This document shows positions 1-9,154 of a stretch of DNA of 64,000 nt, in pieces; position 1 is the stretch's first letter; every line of letters begins with the position of its first letter. The stretch comes from CAVSWT01 sp963775245 (GTDB taxonomy: Bacteria; Bacteroidota; Ignavibacteria; Ignavibacteriales; Ignavibacteriaceae). Below the pieces are notes generated by a model. It searched no databases and had not been told where the DNA came from. It saw only the letters and a program-made list of their open reading frames with translations. Both the position numbers and the translations under genes were made by a program. The stretch is taken from assembly GCA_963775245.1 (NCBI GenBank), contig CAVZID010000015.1, forward strand, positions 124,001 to 188,000. Reading direction: 5' to 3'.

Positions 1-336
1 AATTAATTTGTTATTATCTGTTGTATTACGTTTAATAATATTTCTAATTAAAGCTATACTTTTTTGATTATCTAATTTAATGCTGCTGTTTGAGAATTTA
101 GAATTATTTACAACAAAAATTATTAAAGTCTCATCAAAATATTTATTGTCATTTTGCGATAGGGAAGTTAGAAGGTTCGGAATATTTTCAAACTCACAAA
201 TCACCGGAATAACCACTGCATGAGTAATGTTTTTATTTCCATTCCATTCAAGTTCCCAGCTTGACTGTCCGGTCGGCTGGTTGGAAAAAAAATATTTCTC
301 TAAATATTTTTTTACATTTATTGGCAGACCGCTCAT
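1..336 (-). CDS. Glycosyltransferase family 2-like protein, N-terminal part only
   Basis: Translating the minus strand from the ATG at 336 gives an open frame of 112 codons that runs off the left edge. The segment HAVVIPVICEFENIPNLL followed by a DETLIIFVVNNS-like strand matches the first beta-alpha units of GT-A family 2 glycosyltransferases, where the nucleotide-sugar site begins. The start codon overlaps the miaA stop by one base (TAATG), so the two genes are probably translationally coupled. Catalytic and acceptor regions lie outside the window, so substrate cannot be judged. Confidence 0.7.
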   Translation of the reverse strand, partial: MSGLPINVKKYLEKYFFSNQPTGQSSWELEWNGNKNITHAVVIPVICEFENIPNLLTSLSQNDNKYFDETLIIFVVNNSKFSNSSIKLDNQKSIALIRNIIKRNTTDNNKLI

Positions 337-1265
337 TATAATTCGCAGTTCTTTTCTATTAAGGATTTAGCTTGTTCATAATTTGCTCCGTCAATCCAAT
401 TTATTTTTATACCTTCTTTTTCCATTTTTCTAAACCAGGTCATTTGTCTTTTTGCGAAATTATGAATTGCACTGTTTAACTTTTGAAACATATCATTATA
501 ACTTAGTTCGTTTTTTAAATGCATGGCGATGAATTTATATTCAAGCCCGAACAATTTTAATCTGTCGTAACTGATTCCATCTTTTAGCAATGTTTCAACT
601 TCCTCAACCATTCTTTCAGAAAGCCTTTTCTTTAATCTTGCTGTAATTCTTTTTTTGATTTCTTCTCTTTCAAGCTTAATTCCGATGTTAAAAGATTTTA
701 TTTGTTCGACTTTTAATTTGTCTTTAATATATGATTGCTCAATTATAATTGCTTTGATAATTCTTTCCCTATTAATTAAGTCGGTAGTGTTATGAAGCTT
801 GGGATTTAAATTTACAAGCAGTTTTTTCAACTCATCCAAACTATATGTTTCAAATTTTTTGACAACAACGAAATCTGCTTTTTTTAATTCATATTTCTGA
901 AGAATTGAACTTAAATAAAGTCCAGTTCCGCCAACAAGAAATGGGAACTTTTTTCTTTTAACAATATCGTTAAATGCTATATTAAAGTTTTCAATAAAAG
1001 AATATAAATTAAATTCATCTTGGGGCTCAATGATTTCAATAAGGTGATAAGGAATAGAATTACCGTCAACTACATAATCATTTAAGTCTTTGCCTGTACC
1101 AATGTCCATTCTTTTATAAACCTGGCGAGAATCAGCAGAAATTATTTCCCCATTAAAATGATGAGCAAGTTTTGCTGCTAATTTTGTTTTACCTGTTGCT
1201 GTAGGCCCGAGAATGGTAATTAGATTGTAATCCTGTTTTTTTACAGGCTGATAGTAAGAATTCAA
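336..1265 (-). CDS. miaA: tRNA dimethylallyltransferase MiaA
   Basis: MiaA transfers a dimethylallyl group to N6 of A37 in tRNAs reading UNN codons, in the cytoplasm. The 309-aa length is normal for the family. The P-loop GPTATGKT lies at about residues 20-27, followed by the DSRQVYKRMDIGTGK signature that binds the tRNA and dimethylallyl diphosphate, and by GGTGLYL. The C-terminal KRQMTWFRK segment is also typical. No ATG precedes the P-loop in frame; the frame opens with TTG at 1265 shortly after an in-frame stop, so TTG is the likely start. It lies just downstream of the sensor gene at 1301-3307 in the same orientation, and its stop overlaps the next ATG. Confidence 0.95.
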   Translation of the reverse strand: MNSYYQPVKKQDYNLITILGPTATGKTKLAAKLAHHFNGEIISADSRQVYKRMDIGTGKDLNDYVVDGNSIPYHLIEIIEPQDEFNLYSFIENFNIAFNDIVKRKKFPFLVGGTGLYLSSILQKYELKKADFVVVKKFETYSLDELKKLLVNLNPKLHNTTDLINRERIIKAIIIEQSYIKDKLKVEQIKSFNIGIKLEREEIKKRITARLKKRLSERMVEEVETLLKDGISYDRLKLFGLEYKFIAMHLKNELSYNDMFQKLNSAIHNFAKRQMTWFRKMEKEGIKINWIDGANYEQAKSLIEKNCEL

Positions 1266-1300
1266 ATCAATGAAATGAATTTAACATGAAGAATAAATTA

Positions 1301-3307
1301 TTATTCAATATTTTCAACTATAGGTAAAAATATTTTGAACCGGCTTCCTTCTCCAAGATCGCTTTCAACAGAAATTTTTCCTTTATGATCATCAACTATT
1401 TTTTTTGTAACAGCCAATCCTAAGCCAACACCGTTTTCTTTTCCCTGGGTCATAAATGGTTCAAAAATTTCCTGCTTAATGCTTTCAGGGACACCAAGTC
1501 CTAAATCTTTAATTTCAATCACAATTTGTTCTTCTTCTTTGTCAACGGTAACAAAAACATTTCCACCTTCCGGCATTGAATCACATCCATTTTTAATTAT
1601 TTGGTAAATAGCCTGATGAAAAGCGTTTGGATTTATATTAACCATTGCATCAGCATTAATCTTTTTGTAAAGCTTAGAATTTCGTGACTCAACATATTCG
1701 GAAATGTCAGCCAAAATTTTATTTATCACATTACTGAATTGAAGCTCAAACTCTTTCATGTGATATTTTTCAGATGAATAATGAATAAGTGCTTCCGAAA
1801 AATTATTTATGGACGAAGCTTTTTCTTTAATTAAATCAAACAAAGGCTTTAGTTTACTTGATTGTCCATTGCTGTTAACTTTTTCAATGTATTCGTTGAT
1901 ATTATGAATAGGCTGGTAAATATCATTTGACAAAAATGAAACAACTTTTGATAAAGTAGCCATTCTATCCTCGTGCAATGCCGATTCAATTATCATTGCG
2001 TTTTGAATTGCTTGTGCAGCATGAATTGAAATTATCGAAAGAATACTCTCCTCAAAGTCTGAATATTTACTAAATTCAGTACTCATTAATTGAAGAACTG
2101 CTACAACTTTTCCATCTTCACTGGTGACTGGAAAATACAATGCACTTCTCACATCGAGGTCTGTAAAATTTTCTTTTTCAGGAGAATACCTTTTGTCTTC
2201 GCTAACATTTTTAATGTTTATTATCTGGTAATTTTCAACAGCAATTCCAGAAAGGGTTTCATTTATTTTAAATACGAATTCTTTTGCTTCTGTTTCCGTT
2301 TTATATTTTGTTGATATTTCATATTTGTCGCGATTGACAATATAAACAATACACTCATCAGACGAAGTTAAGTACTTTATCGCATCAGAGATTGAGAAAA
2401 CAACTTCATCAACATTTAATCTTGAGTTAATCCTTTGAAGAGCTTGTAAAATTTCGGAGAGCTTTTTGTTATCAATATTTTCATTATCAAAGGCTTCCGT
2501 ATATTTCCCAAAATATTTATCGTAAAATCTGTGTTCACCTTCTTCTTTTCTCTCAAAGTGTTTTGTTTCCTGAATTTCCTTATGTGCTTTCTCAATGCCT
2601 GGTTCATCTTTAATATCTATACCAGAATCTTGGATTTCATTTATTGTTTTATTTTCTTCAGTCAAATTAAAATCGGTAAAAGGTTTTATTCCCGATTCTT
2701 TTACTTCGTCTTCAATAGGCATTACATTTTCCCCAGTGAAAATATTTTGATCTGTTATTACTGTATCTGGATGAGAATACTCAATATTAGATTCCTCTTC
2801 TTTTTTTATAGGTTCTTCAGGCTCAAGGTTTTTAACTTCTTTAGGCTGCTCTTTTTCCTGTGTAGCCTGCTGTCCGTTTTCTTCTTCCTTTAAATCTTCC
2901 GGTTTCTCTAACTGACTGTATTTATACAAATTGATTTTAATTTTTTTATTGCCTTTTACCAGGTCAAGCAGCTTATCATAGGCTAATGGAAAAATGATAG
3001 AATCTCTATTTGCAATAACCGAAGATTTTCTATCTGTTTTTTCAATTAATTCTTTTTCCCCGAAGAAATCATTTTTGATTTTCAAGTCAATTTGCGGAAG
3101 CCGCCTTGCACCAGGCTGCTTAATTTTTGCTTCACCTTCAAGGATAAGGTAGAGAAATTCACTTTTATCACCGCTCATAAAAATGATATCGCCTTCTTTA
3201 AATTCTAGAAGGTCTTTTGAGATTACTTTTAGGTTTATCTGCTTTTCTTCAAGGCCGGTAAACAGCTTATTTTCAAAAATTGCTGATAGATTTTTGTGCT
3301 GAGCCAT
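1301..3307 (-). CDS. Cyclic-nucleotide-binding/GAF/histidine-kinase-like sensor with altered H-box
   Basis: A 668-aa soluble signalling protein. Residues 15-130 resemble a cNMP-binding beta-roll (FKEGDIIFMSGDKSEFLYLI). Residues 130-280 are an acidic, low-complexity linker rich in Glu and Lys. Residues 295-440 look like a GAF domain. The C-terminus carries a HATPase domain with N-box (IIKNGCDSMPEGG), G1 (DLGLGVPES) and G2 (GVGLGLAVTKKI). The dimerisation helix reads FLSNDIYQPIHN where kinases have an H-E/D-x-x-x-P motif; the phosphoacceptor position is Asn461 (codon 1925-1927), so autophosphorylation at the usual residue is not possible. It may act as an ATP-binding scaffold or pseudokinase. 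No cognate regulator is adjacent; miaA follows 35 bases downstream. Confidence 0.8.
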   Translation of the reverse strand: MAQHKNLSAIFENKLFTGLEEKQINLKVISKDLLEFKEGDIIFMSGDKSEFLYLILEGEAKIKQPGARRLPQIDLKIKNDFFGEKELIEKTDRKSSVIANRDSIIFPLAYDKLLDLVKGNKKIKINLYKYSQLEKPEDLKEEENGQQATQEKEQPKEVKNLEPEEPIKKEEESNIEYSHPDTVITDQNIFTGENVMPIEDEVKESGIKPFTDFNLTEENKTINEIQDSGIDIKDEPGIEKAHKEIQETKHFERKEEGEHRFYDKYFGKYTEAFDNENIDNKKLSEILQALQRINSRLNVDEVVFSISDAIKYLTSSDECIVYIVNRDKYEISTKYKTETEAKEFVFKINETLSGIAVENYQIINIKNVSEDKRYSPEKENFTDLDVRSALYFPVTSEDGKVVAVLQLMSTEFSKYSDFEESILSIISIHAAQAIQNAMIIESALHEDRMATLSKVVSFLSNDIYQPIHNINEYIEKVNSNGQSSKLKPLFDLIKEKASSINNFSEALIHYSSEKYHMKEFELQFSNVINKILADISEYVESRNSKLYKKINADAMVNINPNAFHQAIYQIIKNGCDSMPEGGNVFVTVDKEEEQIVIEIKDLGLGVPESIKQEIFEPFMTQGKENGVGLGLAVTKKIVDDHKGKISVESDLGEGSRFKIFLPIVENIE

Positions 3308-3355
3308 ATTTTTATTTTATATTAAAGATATTGTTTAATTAACTCTTTAATTATA

Positions 3356-3967
3356 ATGAATTCTTTAGAAATAGAAAACGGTATTTCACATATTTATATT
3401 AATGATAAAAAGCTTGCCGCGATAATTGACAAAGTCGGAGAATGTAAGATTAAATCCCGAAAAGACCATTATTTGTCACTTTTGAGGAGTATTATAGGCC
3501 AGCAGTTGTCAGTTAAGGTTGCTGATGTTATTGAACAAAGATTTATGAAATTCTTCAAAAATAAACCGTCGCCCGAAAAAATTATAAAAGCTGATGTTGA
3601 AAGTCTTAGAGCATTGGGGATGTCTTATGCAAAAATTAAGTATGTAAAAGACTTGTCGGAAAAGATTTTGAATAAAGAAATTCATTTTAGAAATCTTAAT
3701 AAGATGACTGAGGATGAAATAATTTCCGAATATACAAAAGTAAAAGGAATTGGAGTTTGGTCTGTCCACATGTTTTTAATATTTACTTTAGCGAGATTAA
3801 ATGTTCTGCCGGTTGGTGATTTGGGATTGAAAAGGGCTGTAATGATTACATATAATCTTCGTAAATTACCGGACGAAAAAAAAATTATTTTGATATCTAA
3901 AAAGAATAATTGGGCGCCTTATAACTCAATTGCGAGCTGGTACCTTTGGAGAAGTCTTGAGCTGTAA
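3356..3967 (+). CDS. HhH-GPD DNA glycosylase (3-methyladenine glycosylase II / AlkA-like)
   Basis: Base-excision-repair glycosylase of 203 aa, expected to remove alkylated purines from DNA. The IIGQQLSVKVA segment is typical of the AlkA core; the helix-hairpin-helix is seen as VKGIGVWSVHMF, followed by the GPD part with LPVGDLGLKRAV, where the Asp is the catalytic residue of the superfamily. The N-terminal TBP-like domain of E. coli AlkA is absent, so this is the short form common in many bacteria. Transcribed divergently from the sensor kinase-like gene across a 48-base gap. Confidence 0.88.
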   Translation: MNSLEIENGISHIYINDKKLAAIIDKVGECKIKSRKDHYLSLLRSIIGQQLSVKVADVIEQRFMKFFKNKPSPEKIIKADVESLRALGMSYAKIKYVKDLSEKILNKEIHFRNLNKMTEDEIISEYTKVKGIGVWSVHMFLIFTLARLNVLPVGDLGLKRAVMITYNLRKLPDEKKIILISKKNNWAPYNSIASWYLWRSLEL

Positions 3968-4039
3968 GATTAGGCATAATTAAAAATATTTTATTTATCT
4001 ACAGAATTTATTGAATCTAAAAAAAGAAAATTGCATCTG

Positions 4040-4597
4040 ATGACTGAAGAAGAAGTTCTTATAAATAAAGCGAAATCCGGTGACAGAAAAGCATTATCCG
4101 AACTGGTAAGAAGATACGAAAAAACGGTTTATAATTTTGCTTTTAAAGTTTGCAGAGATCCTGACAGAGCCGAAAACTCGATGCAGGAAACTTTTTTAAG
4201 CATGGTAAAGTCGTTGAACCAGTTTGATGGTAAGTCTAAATTATCAACCTGGTTGTATAGGATAGTTACTAATCACTGCTTGATGCAGTTACGTAAAAAA
4301 AGGCATCCTTCAATTTCAATTGATGACGATGATGTTTTTGAAGATGCTTATTTATCGGATTTAAAAACAATGCCGAATCTTTCGGTTGAAAATGAAGAAC
4401 TGAAAAAAATATTGGACGAAGCTATACAGAAGCTTTCTACTGAATACAGGGTTGTTTTTCTTCTAAGAGATGTGGAAGGTTTATCAACCGAGGAAACGGG
4501 GAAAATTACTGATCTTTCTGTACCTGCGGTTAAATCACGATTGCATAGAGCAAGAGCATTTTTAAGAAACGAAATTACTAAGGCGTTAAAATCATGA
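4040..4597 (+). CDS. ECF sigma factor
   Basis: Extracytoplasmic-function sigma-70 factor of about 185 aa. Region 2 is seen as SELVRRYEKTVYNFAFKVC and the DRAENSMQETFLSM segment, with the -10 recognising helix KLSTWLYRIVTNHC. Region 4 is the C-terminal HTH (LSTEYRVVFLLRDVEGLSTEE then VKSRLHRAR). A TTG at 4031 is in frame but the ATG at 4040 starts directly at the conserved MTEEEVL, so I chose it; an A/G-rich stretch precedes it. It overlaps the next gene by four bases (ATGA), the usual arrangement of an ECF sigma factor with its anti-sigma partner. Confidence 0.93.
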   Translation: MTEEEVLINKAKSGDRKALSELVRRYEKTVYNFAFKVCRDPDRAENSMQETFLSMVKSLNQFDGKSKLSTWLYRIVTNHCLMQLRKKRHPSISIDDDDVFEDAYLSDLKTMPNLSVENEELKKILDEAIQKLSTEYRVVFLLRDVEGLSTEETGKITDLSVPAVKSRLHRARAFLRNEITKALKS

Positions 4598-4836
4598 GCG
4601 AAAAAAAAGTTACCTGTAAAGAAGTCATGAGCCACATCTGCGAAAGCCTGGGCGAAGACCTTGATTCTGAAAAATGTGTTGCCATAAAAAGTCATTTAGA
4701 TAATTGCCCGGAATGCCAGAATTATTTTAAGACTGTTGAGTTCACTATCGATTGCTACAGGAATTATAATATTGACCTTCCGCAAGATGCACATAGCAGG
4801 CTGATGGATTTTTTGGGATTAAAAGAAAAAGAATAA
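4594..4836 (+). CDS. Zinc-finger anti-sigma factor-like protein
   Basis: An 80-aa protein with the putative zinc-finger layout of ZAS anti-sigma factors: His and Cys in the region CVAIKSHLDNCPECQNYF (H-x3-C-x2-C). It has no transmembrane segment, so it is a soluble cytoplasmic inhibitor rather than a membrane-tethered one. The ATGA overlap with the ECF sigma gene supports co-translation and direct pairing. Such soluble ZAS proteins often respond to redox state; here the neighbouring OsmC and rhodanese genes fit a redox theme, but that is inference. Confidence 0.83.
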   Translation: MSEKKVTCKEVMSHICESLGEDLDSEKCVAIKSHLDNCPECQNYFKTVEFTIDCYRNYNIDLPQDAHSRLMDFLGLKEKE

Positions 4837-4951
4837 TTTTTACAAAATTTATTTTATTTAAGGGGTACGCTATCCAATCGCATTTATCAAATAATTTTTG
4901 AAACCTTAATTAATTTAATTCATCTAATTCAAAATGAAATAAGGACTTTTT

Positions 4952-5392
4952 ATGGATACCACACATTATTATACAACGAAAGTAGAATGGAAAGAAGGAA
5001 GAATTGGGGAGCTAACAGAACCGTCATTTCCTAAAATTACTGTTGCAACTCCACCGGAATTTAATGGTGGGGTACCTGGAATATGGTCACCGGAACATCT
5101 TTATGTTTCTTCGGCAAACATTTGTTTGATGACAACATTTTTGGCCATTGCTGAAAATTCTAAATTTAATTTTAAATCTTTTGAGTGTGAAGGAACCGGT
5201 AAGCTTGAAAAAGTTGACGGGAAATTTATGATCTCAGAAATAGAGCTTAAACCGTCGATAACTATTAATGAAGAGAAAGATAAAGATAAGGCTCTAAGAT
5301 TAATTGAAAAATCTGAAAAAGCTTGTTTGATTTCCAACTCGATGAAATCGAAAATAATTTTAACCCCAAATATTTCAATATCAAATAATTAA
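4952..5392 (+). CDS. OsmC family protein
   Basis: A 146-aa protein of the OsmC/Ohr family, which reduces organic hydroperoxides with a pair of cysteines. The first Cys lies in SSANICLMTTFLAIAEN at the start of the long core helix and the second in SEKACLISNSMK, both at positions where the family has its redox cysteines. The N-terminal beta-rich part contains WKEGRIGELTEPSFP. It is preceded by a purine-rich ribosome site and followed 18 bases later by the FmdB-type gene. Confidence 0.85.
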   Translation: MDTTHYYTTKVEWKEGRIGELTEPSFPKITVATPPEFNGGVPGIWSPEHLYVSSANICLMTTFLAIAENSKFNFKSFECEGTGKLEKVDGKFMISEIELKPSITINEEKDKDKALRLIEKSEKACLISNSMKSKIILTPNISISNN

Positions 5393-5410
5393 AAATTAAA
5401 GAGGAAATAA

Positions 5411-5656
5411 ATGCCGTTATTCGAATACCGCTGTGAAAATTGCGGAAGCAAATATGAAGTGCTGCACAAATCATCTGCACACCAGGAAGAAGTAACTTGT
5501 CCCAAATGCAATTCAACTAAAAATAAAAAATTATTATCAACATTCAGTGCAACTTTTGATGGTTCATCAAGCTATTCATCAGGTGGCTGTGCTAGCGGTA
5601 ATTGTGATATACCTTCAGCAGGTGGTTGCGCTTCAGGACTTTGCGGGTTAAATTAA
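5411..5656 (+). CDS. FmdB/CxxC-CxxC family zinc ribbon protein
   Basis: An 81-aa protein beginning MPLFEYRCENCG, the invariant opening of FmdB-type putative regulatory proteins. Two CxxC knuckles (CENC and CPKC) form the zinc ribbon in the first 40 residues. The C-terminal half is a Ser/Gly-rich tail with extra Cys residues (GGCASGNCD and GGCASGLCG), a small internal repeat. An AGAGGAAATAA ribosome site precedes it. The biochemical function of the family is not established; the gene sits between OsmC and a rhodanese-like lipoprotein. Confidence 0.85.
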   Translation: MPLFEYRCENCGSKYEVLHKSSAHQEEVTCPKCNSTKNKKLLSTFSATFDGSSSYSSGGCASGNCDIPSAGGCASGLCGLN

Positions 5657-5678
5657 TCTCCTGTTAATGGAGGTAATT

Positions 5679-6062
5679 ATGCAAAGACTGAAAATTTTTT
5701 ATGGATTTATTTTTGTTTTAATGCTCAGCTTTTCGGCTTGTGCACAGGACTCAATTAAATCAATAAATGTTGAGCAGTTAAATCAAAAAATTAAGAGTGA
5801 TACAAATTTAGTTATCCTTGATGTTAGAACGGTGAAAGAGTTAACAGGGCCTTTAGGTAAAATTAGTGGAACAATTAATATCCCGATTCAAGAACTTGAT
5901 AAAAGAATTCATGAACTGGACAAATTTAAGAATAAAGAAATAGCTGTAATTTGTAGAACTGGGGCTCGTTCATTAAAGGGAACAAAGCAGCTTGCTAAAA
6001 AAGGTTTTGTTGTTGAGAATGTCTTGGGTGGAATGACTGAGTATAGGAAAGAAGGATATTGA
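5679..6062 (+). CDS. Exported rhodanese-like protein
   Basis: A single rhodanese domain of about 105 aa behind an N-terminal signal. The hydrophobic stretch FYGFIFVLMLSFSACAQ ends in a Cys resembling a lipobox, so it is probably a lipoprotein. The active loop CRTGARS carries the sulfur-accepting Cys, preceded by the conserved LDVRT strand. An upstream in-frame ATG exists at 5667, but GGAGG at 5669-5673 sits at ideal spacing from the ATG at 5679, so I chose the latter. It probably handles periplasmic thiol or sulfane sulfur; the substrate is unknown. Confidence 0.85.
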   Translation: MQRLKIFYGFIFVLMLSFSACAQDSIKSINVEQLNQKIKSDTNLVILDVRTVKELTGPLGKISGTINIPIQELDKRIHELDKFKNKEIAVICRTGARSLKGTKQLAKKGFVVENVLGGMTEYRKEGY

Positions 6063-6210
6063 AAAAATACATATGTAGCAGAATGTTTTTACAGAATATG
6101 GTTCTAGCAAAGTCTTATAGGAGTCAACTTAATTTAAAATTGTTTTAAGATTTTTCGTATAAATTATTTTGTTGACAGAATGATAATATTAGTGTTAATT
6201 CTATCAATAA

Positions 6211-6305
6211 GCCCTTCCATTTTTAAGGGAAGGGTTGGGATGGGTTATTTGATTGGCAGAACTCTTTGAACCCTCTCTAATCTCTCCCTTGCAAAGGGAG
6301 AGACT
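6211..6305. repeat. Paired imperfect palindromes (REP-like)
   Basis: Two G/C-rich hairpin units within an otherwise AT-rich 404-base gene-free stretch (6063-6466). The first has CCCTT...AAGGG arms around 6212-6230 followed by GGGTTGGGATGGGTT; the second, from about 6270, is close to its reverse complement and contains CTCTCCCTTGCAAAGGGAGAG. The layout is that of a dispersed repeat element rather than a gene. A short ORF at 6253-6504 crosses it and is not convincing. I see nothing else in this gap. Confidence 0.6.
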
Positions 6306-6466
6306 TATTAACAACAATAACTTTACATTTCAAAACTCTATCATAAATATTTTTTTAATTTATTCTAATACAAATTCTTGTGTCAGAAAAAATATTTCGT
6401 TTATAATTATGTTGATGCCTATGGACAACTTCATGACTGCTGCAATGAAATTAAATAACTCAGAAA

Positions 6467-7249
6467 TCAGCTTTTTAATTTTTCTAATCTTCTCTTTGTT
6501 TTAGCTTTTATATATTTATCTCTAAAATTATTGTTTGGTATTTTAAGCAGTTCGTTAAACAAGTTAACTGCGTCTTTCTTTTTATCTTCAGCAAGATATG
6601 TATTAGCAAGTTCGTAATTTGCAATTATTATTTTCGGATTAAAGGTTAAAGCTTTTTTTAGCATTTCTTCAGATTCTTCATTTGTTCCTTCAGGTACATC
6701 GCCATAGAAAGTATTTGCAAAAAATCTTTCAAACCAGCTAAGGTTGGCTACTTCACGGTAATACACCCCTAAAATTAAATACGGCATAAAATCTTTTGGA
6801 TTAATTTGAATTGATTTTTTTGCATACTCTTCAATTCTTTTTGCCAGCTTTATTTTTTCTTTACTTCCTACCAGCTTTGCCATACCGCCGTATGACCATG
6901 CAAGATATGTGTAAGTCAATGCGCTGTCAGGAAACATTTTATGAAAAATTTCTGCATATTTCACACCTAACTTTACATATATTGCCGATGTTGAATCAAT
7001 GCGTTGTTCTTTATATTCTCCGCTAATGTCGTTATAAATCTTTGTTAATTTAGAAATAGTTTCATAGCTGGATGAGTCGAGCTCATAGGCTTGCTTATAT
7101 TTATCAAGAGCTTTTAGATTATCAAATTCTTTATAGAACTTATCGCCTTCTTTTATTAAGGAATGAATATCCGTGGCATGAATATTTGAAGGGAGAAACA
7201 ATAAAATAAGAAGAAAAATATTTATTATGATCTTTTTATGATTTAACAT
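6467..7249 (-). CDS. Exported TPR-repeat protein
   Basis: A 260-aa protein with an N-terminal signal (KIIINIFLLILLFLPSNIHA) and tetratricopeptide repeats: about residues 30-65 (KALDKYKQAYELDS), 105-130 and 190-235 (MLKKALTFNPKIIIANYEL and AVNLFNELLKIPN). The middle region with IEEYAKKSIQINPKDFMPYLILGVYY resembles the repeat arrangement of regulator-of-microtubule-dynamics-like proteins found in bacteria, but I would only call it TPR. It stands alone on the minus strand; function unknown, presumably a periplasmic protein-protein scaffold. Confidence 0.75.
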   Translation of the reverse strand: MLNHKKIIINIFLLILLFLPSNIHATDIHSLIKEGDKFYKEFDNLKALDKYKQAYELDSSSYETISKLTKIYNDISGEYKEQRIDSTSAIYVKLGVKYAEIFHKMFPDSALTYTYLAWSYGGMAKLVGSKEKIKLAKRIEEYAKKSIQINPKDFMPYLILGVYYREVANLSWFERFFANTFYGDVPEGTNEESEEMLKKALTFNPKIIIANYELANTYLAEDKKKDAVNLFNELLKIPNNNFRDKYIKAKTKRRLEKLKS

Positions 7250-7432
7250 TATGATTCAAAATTGTTGATACATAAATTAAATCATTTTGTATTAAATAAA
7301 ACCTGAATTTTGAGTAATGCTGATTCTAAACAAAAAATTTAATTTGTGAGTGTATAAAATGAAATCCAAAAAGAAGTTCATTTATAATACTCTAATCAAA
7401 TTAAACATATTGCAACAGACAAACTTCTATTA

Positions 7433-7466
7433 GTTCAGCAGATGCTGAAATAAATTCAGCACGCCC
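7433..7466. repeat. Partial palindromic repeat, TGCTGAA family
   Basis: A short copy containing GATGCTGAAATAAATTCAGCA, an inverted repeat of TGCTGAA around an AT spacer, matching one arm of the larger elements at 13258 and 50382. It lies between the TPR gene and ilvD. It may also act as a weak bidirectional terminator. Confidence 0.5.
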
Positions 7467-7480
7467 AATTGTTTTAAAAA

Positions 7481-9154
7481 TTATTCGTCTGTTACACAAC
7501 CTTCAGAAGCGGATGAAACATTTTTAATATACTTATAAAGACTTCCCGTTTTGATTTTGTAATCAGGCTGTTTCCAGTTTTTTCTTCTGCTTTCCAATTC
7601 TTCTTTTGAAACTTCAACATTCATTATATTTTTTTCAGCATCGATTGTAATTACGTCGCCGTCTTTTATCAAAGCTAAATTACCTCCCATTTGTGCTTCG
7701 GGAGTTATATGCCCAACAACAAAACCATGGGTTCCGCCGGAGAATCTTCCATCGGTTATCAGAGCAACTGTTTTGCCTAATCCTTTTCCCATAATTGCTG
7801 AAGTAATAGAAAGCATTTCGCGCATGCCAGGGCCTCCTTTAGGGCCTTCGTATCTGATTACCACTACATCACCGTCAACAACTTTTCCTGTTTCAATTCC
7901 TGCAAGGGATTCTTCTTCGGAATCATAAACTTTAGCTGGGCCGCTGAAGACTAAGCCTTCTTTGCCGGTAATCTTAGCAACCGCACCTTCTTCCGCAAGG
8001 TTGCCGTATAAAATTCTCAAATGCCCGGTTTTTTTAATCGGATTATTAATTGCTGCAACAATTGTTTGTCCAACAGATAAGTCATTTGCTTTTTCAATAT
8101 TTTCGCCTAATGTTTTTCCGGTAACAGTTAAGCAATTGCCATTTAAATAACCTTCTTTCAACAATAACTTTTGAACAGCGGGAACACCGCCTACTTTGTG
8201 CAGATCTTCCATTACATATTTTCCGCTTGGTTTTAAATCTGCAAGATATGGAGTTTTATCAGATATCTTTTGGAAGTCATCAATTGTCAATGGAACTTTT
8301 GCTGCTTTTGCCATTGCGATTAAATGAAGAACTGCGTTTGTTGATCCACCTAAAGCAATTACAATTGAAATTGCATTTTCAAATGCCGTCTTAGTCATTA
8401 TGTCTAATGGCTTTATATCTTTCTCCAATAAAGGAAGAATTGCTTTCCCTGCATTTTTAGATTCATCAAGTTTTTCATTATTGTTAGCCGGAGTTGAAGA
8501 ACTGAATGGCAAGCTCATTCCAAGTGTTTCAATTGCTGTTGCCATTGTGTTTGCGGTGTACATTCCTCCGCATGCGCCTGCGCCGGGACAAGCGTGATGT
8601 ATAACTTTCTGCATTTCTGCTTCGTCAATTTCTTTTGAAAGATATTGGCCGTAAGCTTCGAATGCTGAGACAATATCTAATTTTTTATTATCGCAAAATC
8701 CTGCTTTTATCGTTCCGCCGTAAACCATAATGCTGGGGCGATTCAATCTTGCCATTGCCATTATGGAGCCAGGCATATTTTTATCGCAGCCCGGTAACGC
8801 AATTAAAGCATCATACCATTGTGCGCGCATTACTGTTTCAATTGAATCGGCAATTATATCTCTTGAAGGTAGAGAATATTTCATTCCTTCAGTGCCCATT
8901 GAAATTCCGTCGCTTACACCAATGGTATGAAATATAAAGCCAACCAGGTTAGATTCTTTAACACCTTCTTTAACTACTTTTGCAAGGCTGTTCAAATGCA
9001 TGTTGCATGTATTGCCTTCCCAGCCCATGCTTACAATTCCAACCTGTGCTTTGTGCATGTCTTCATCTGTTAATCCTAAACCATAGAGCATAGCCTGTGA
9101 GCCGACTTGAGCTGAATGTTCTGTTAACCGGCTGCTGTATTTATTTAATTTCAT
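7481..9154 (-). CDS. ilvD: Dihydroxy-acid dehydratase IlvD
   Basis: Converts 2,3-dihydroxy-isovalerate and -methylvalerate to the 2-keto acids in valine, isoleucine and leucine synthesis. About 557 aa, the usual length. Signatures include the Fe-S and metal region LPGCDKNMPGS, the second Cys site HHACPGAGACGGMYTANTMA, and the C-terminal DGRFSGGTHGFVVGHITPEA. The frame opens at a TTG (9169), but a GGGAG ribosome site precedes the ATG at 9154 at proper spacing, giving MKLNKYSSRL, so I start there. No ilvB, ilvN or ilvC is nearby, so it is transcribed apart from the rest of the pathway. Confidence 0.96.
   Translation of the reverse strand: MKLNKYSSRLTEHSAQVGSQAMLYGLGLTDEDMHKAQVGIVSMGWEGNTCNMHLNSLAKVVKEGVKESNLVGFIFHTIGVSDGISMGTEGMKYSLPSRDIIADSIETVMRAQWYDALIALPGCDKNMPGSIMAMARLNRPSIMVYGGTIKAGFCDNKKLDIVSAFEAYGQYLSKEIDEAEMQKVIHHACPGAGACGGMYTANTMATAIETLGMSLPFSSSTPANNNEKLDESKNAGKAILPLLEKDIKPLDIMTKTAFENAISIVIALGGSTNAVLHLIAMAKAAKVPLTIDDFQKISDKTPYLADLKPSGKYVMEDLHKVGGVPAVQKLLLKEGYLNGNCLTVTGKTLGENIEKANDLSVGQTIVAAINNPIKKTGHLRILYGNLAEEGAVAKITGKEGLVFSGPAKVYDSEEESLAGIETGKVVDGDVVVIRYEGPKGGPGMREMLSITSAIMGKGLGKTVALITDGRFSGGTHGFVVGHITPEAQMGGNLALIKDGDVITIDAEKNIMNVEVSKEELESRRKNWKQPDYKIKTGSLYKYIKNVSSASEGCVTDE

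Noticed and set aside
6253..6504. An 83-codon plus-strand ORF in the 6063-6466 gap
   Set aside because: It runs through the palindromic repeat and overlaps the end of the TPR gene on the other strand; composition is low-complexity and there is no ribosome site.
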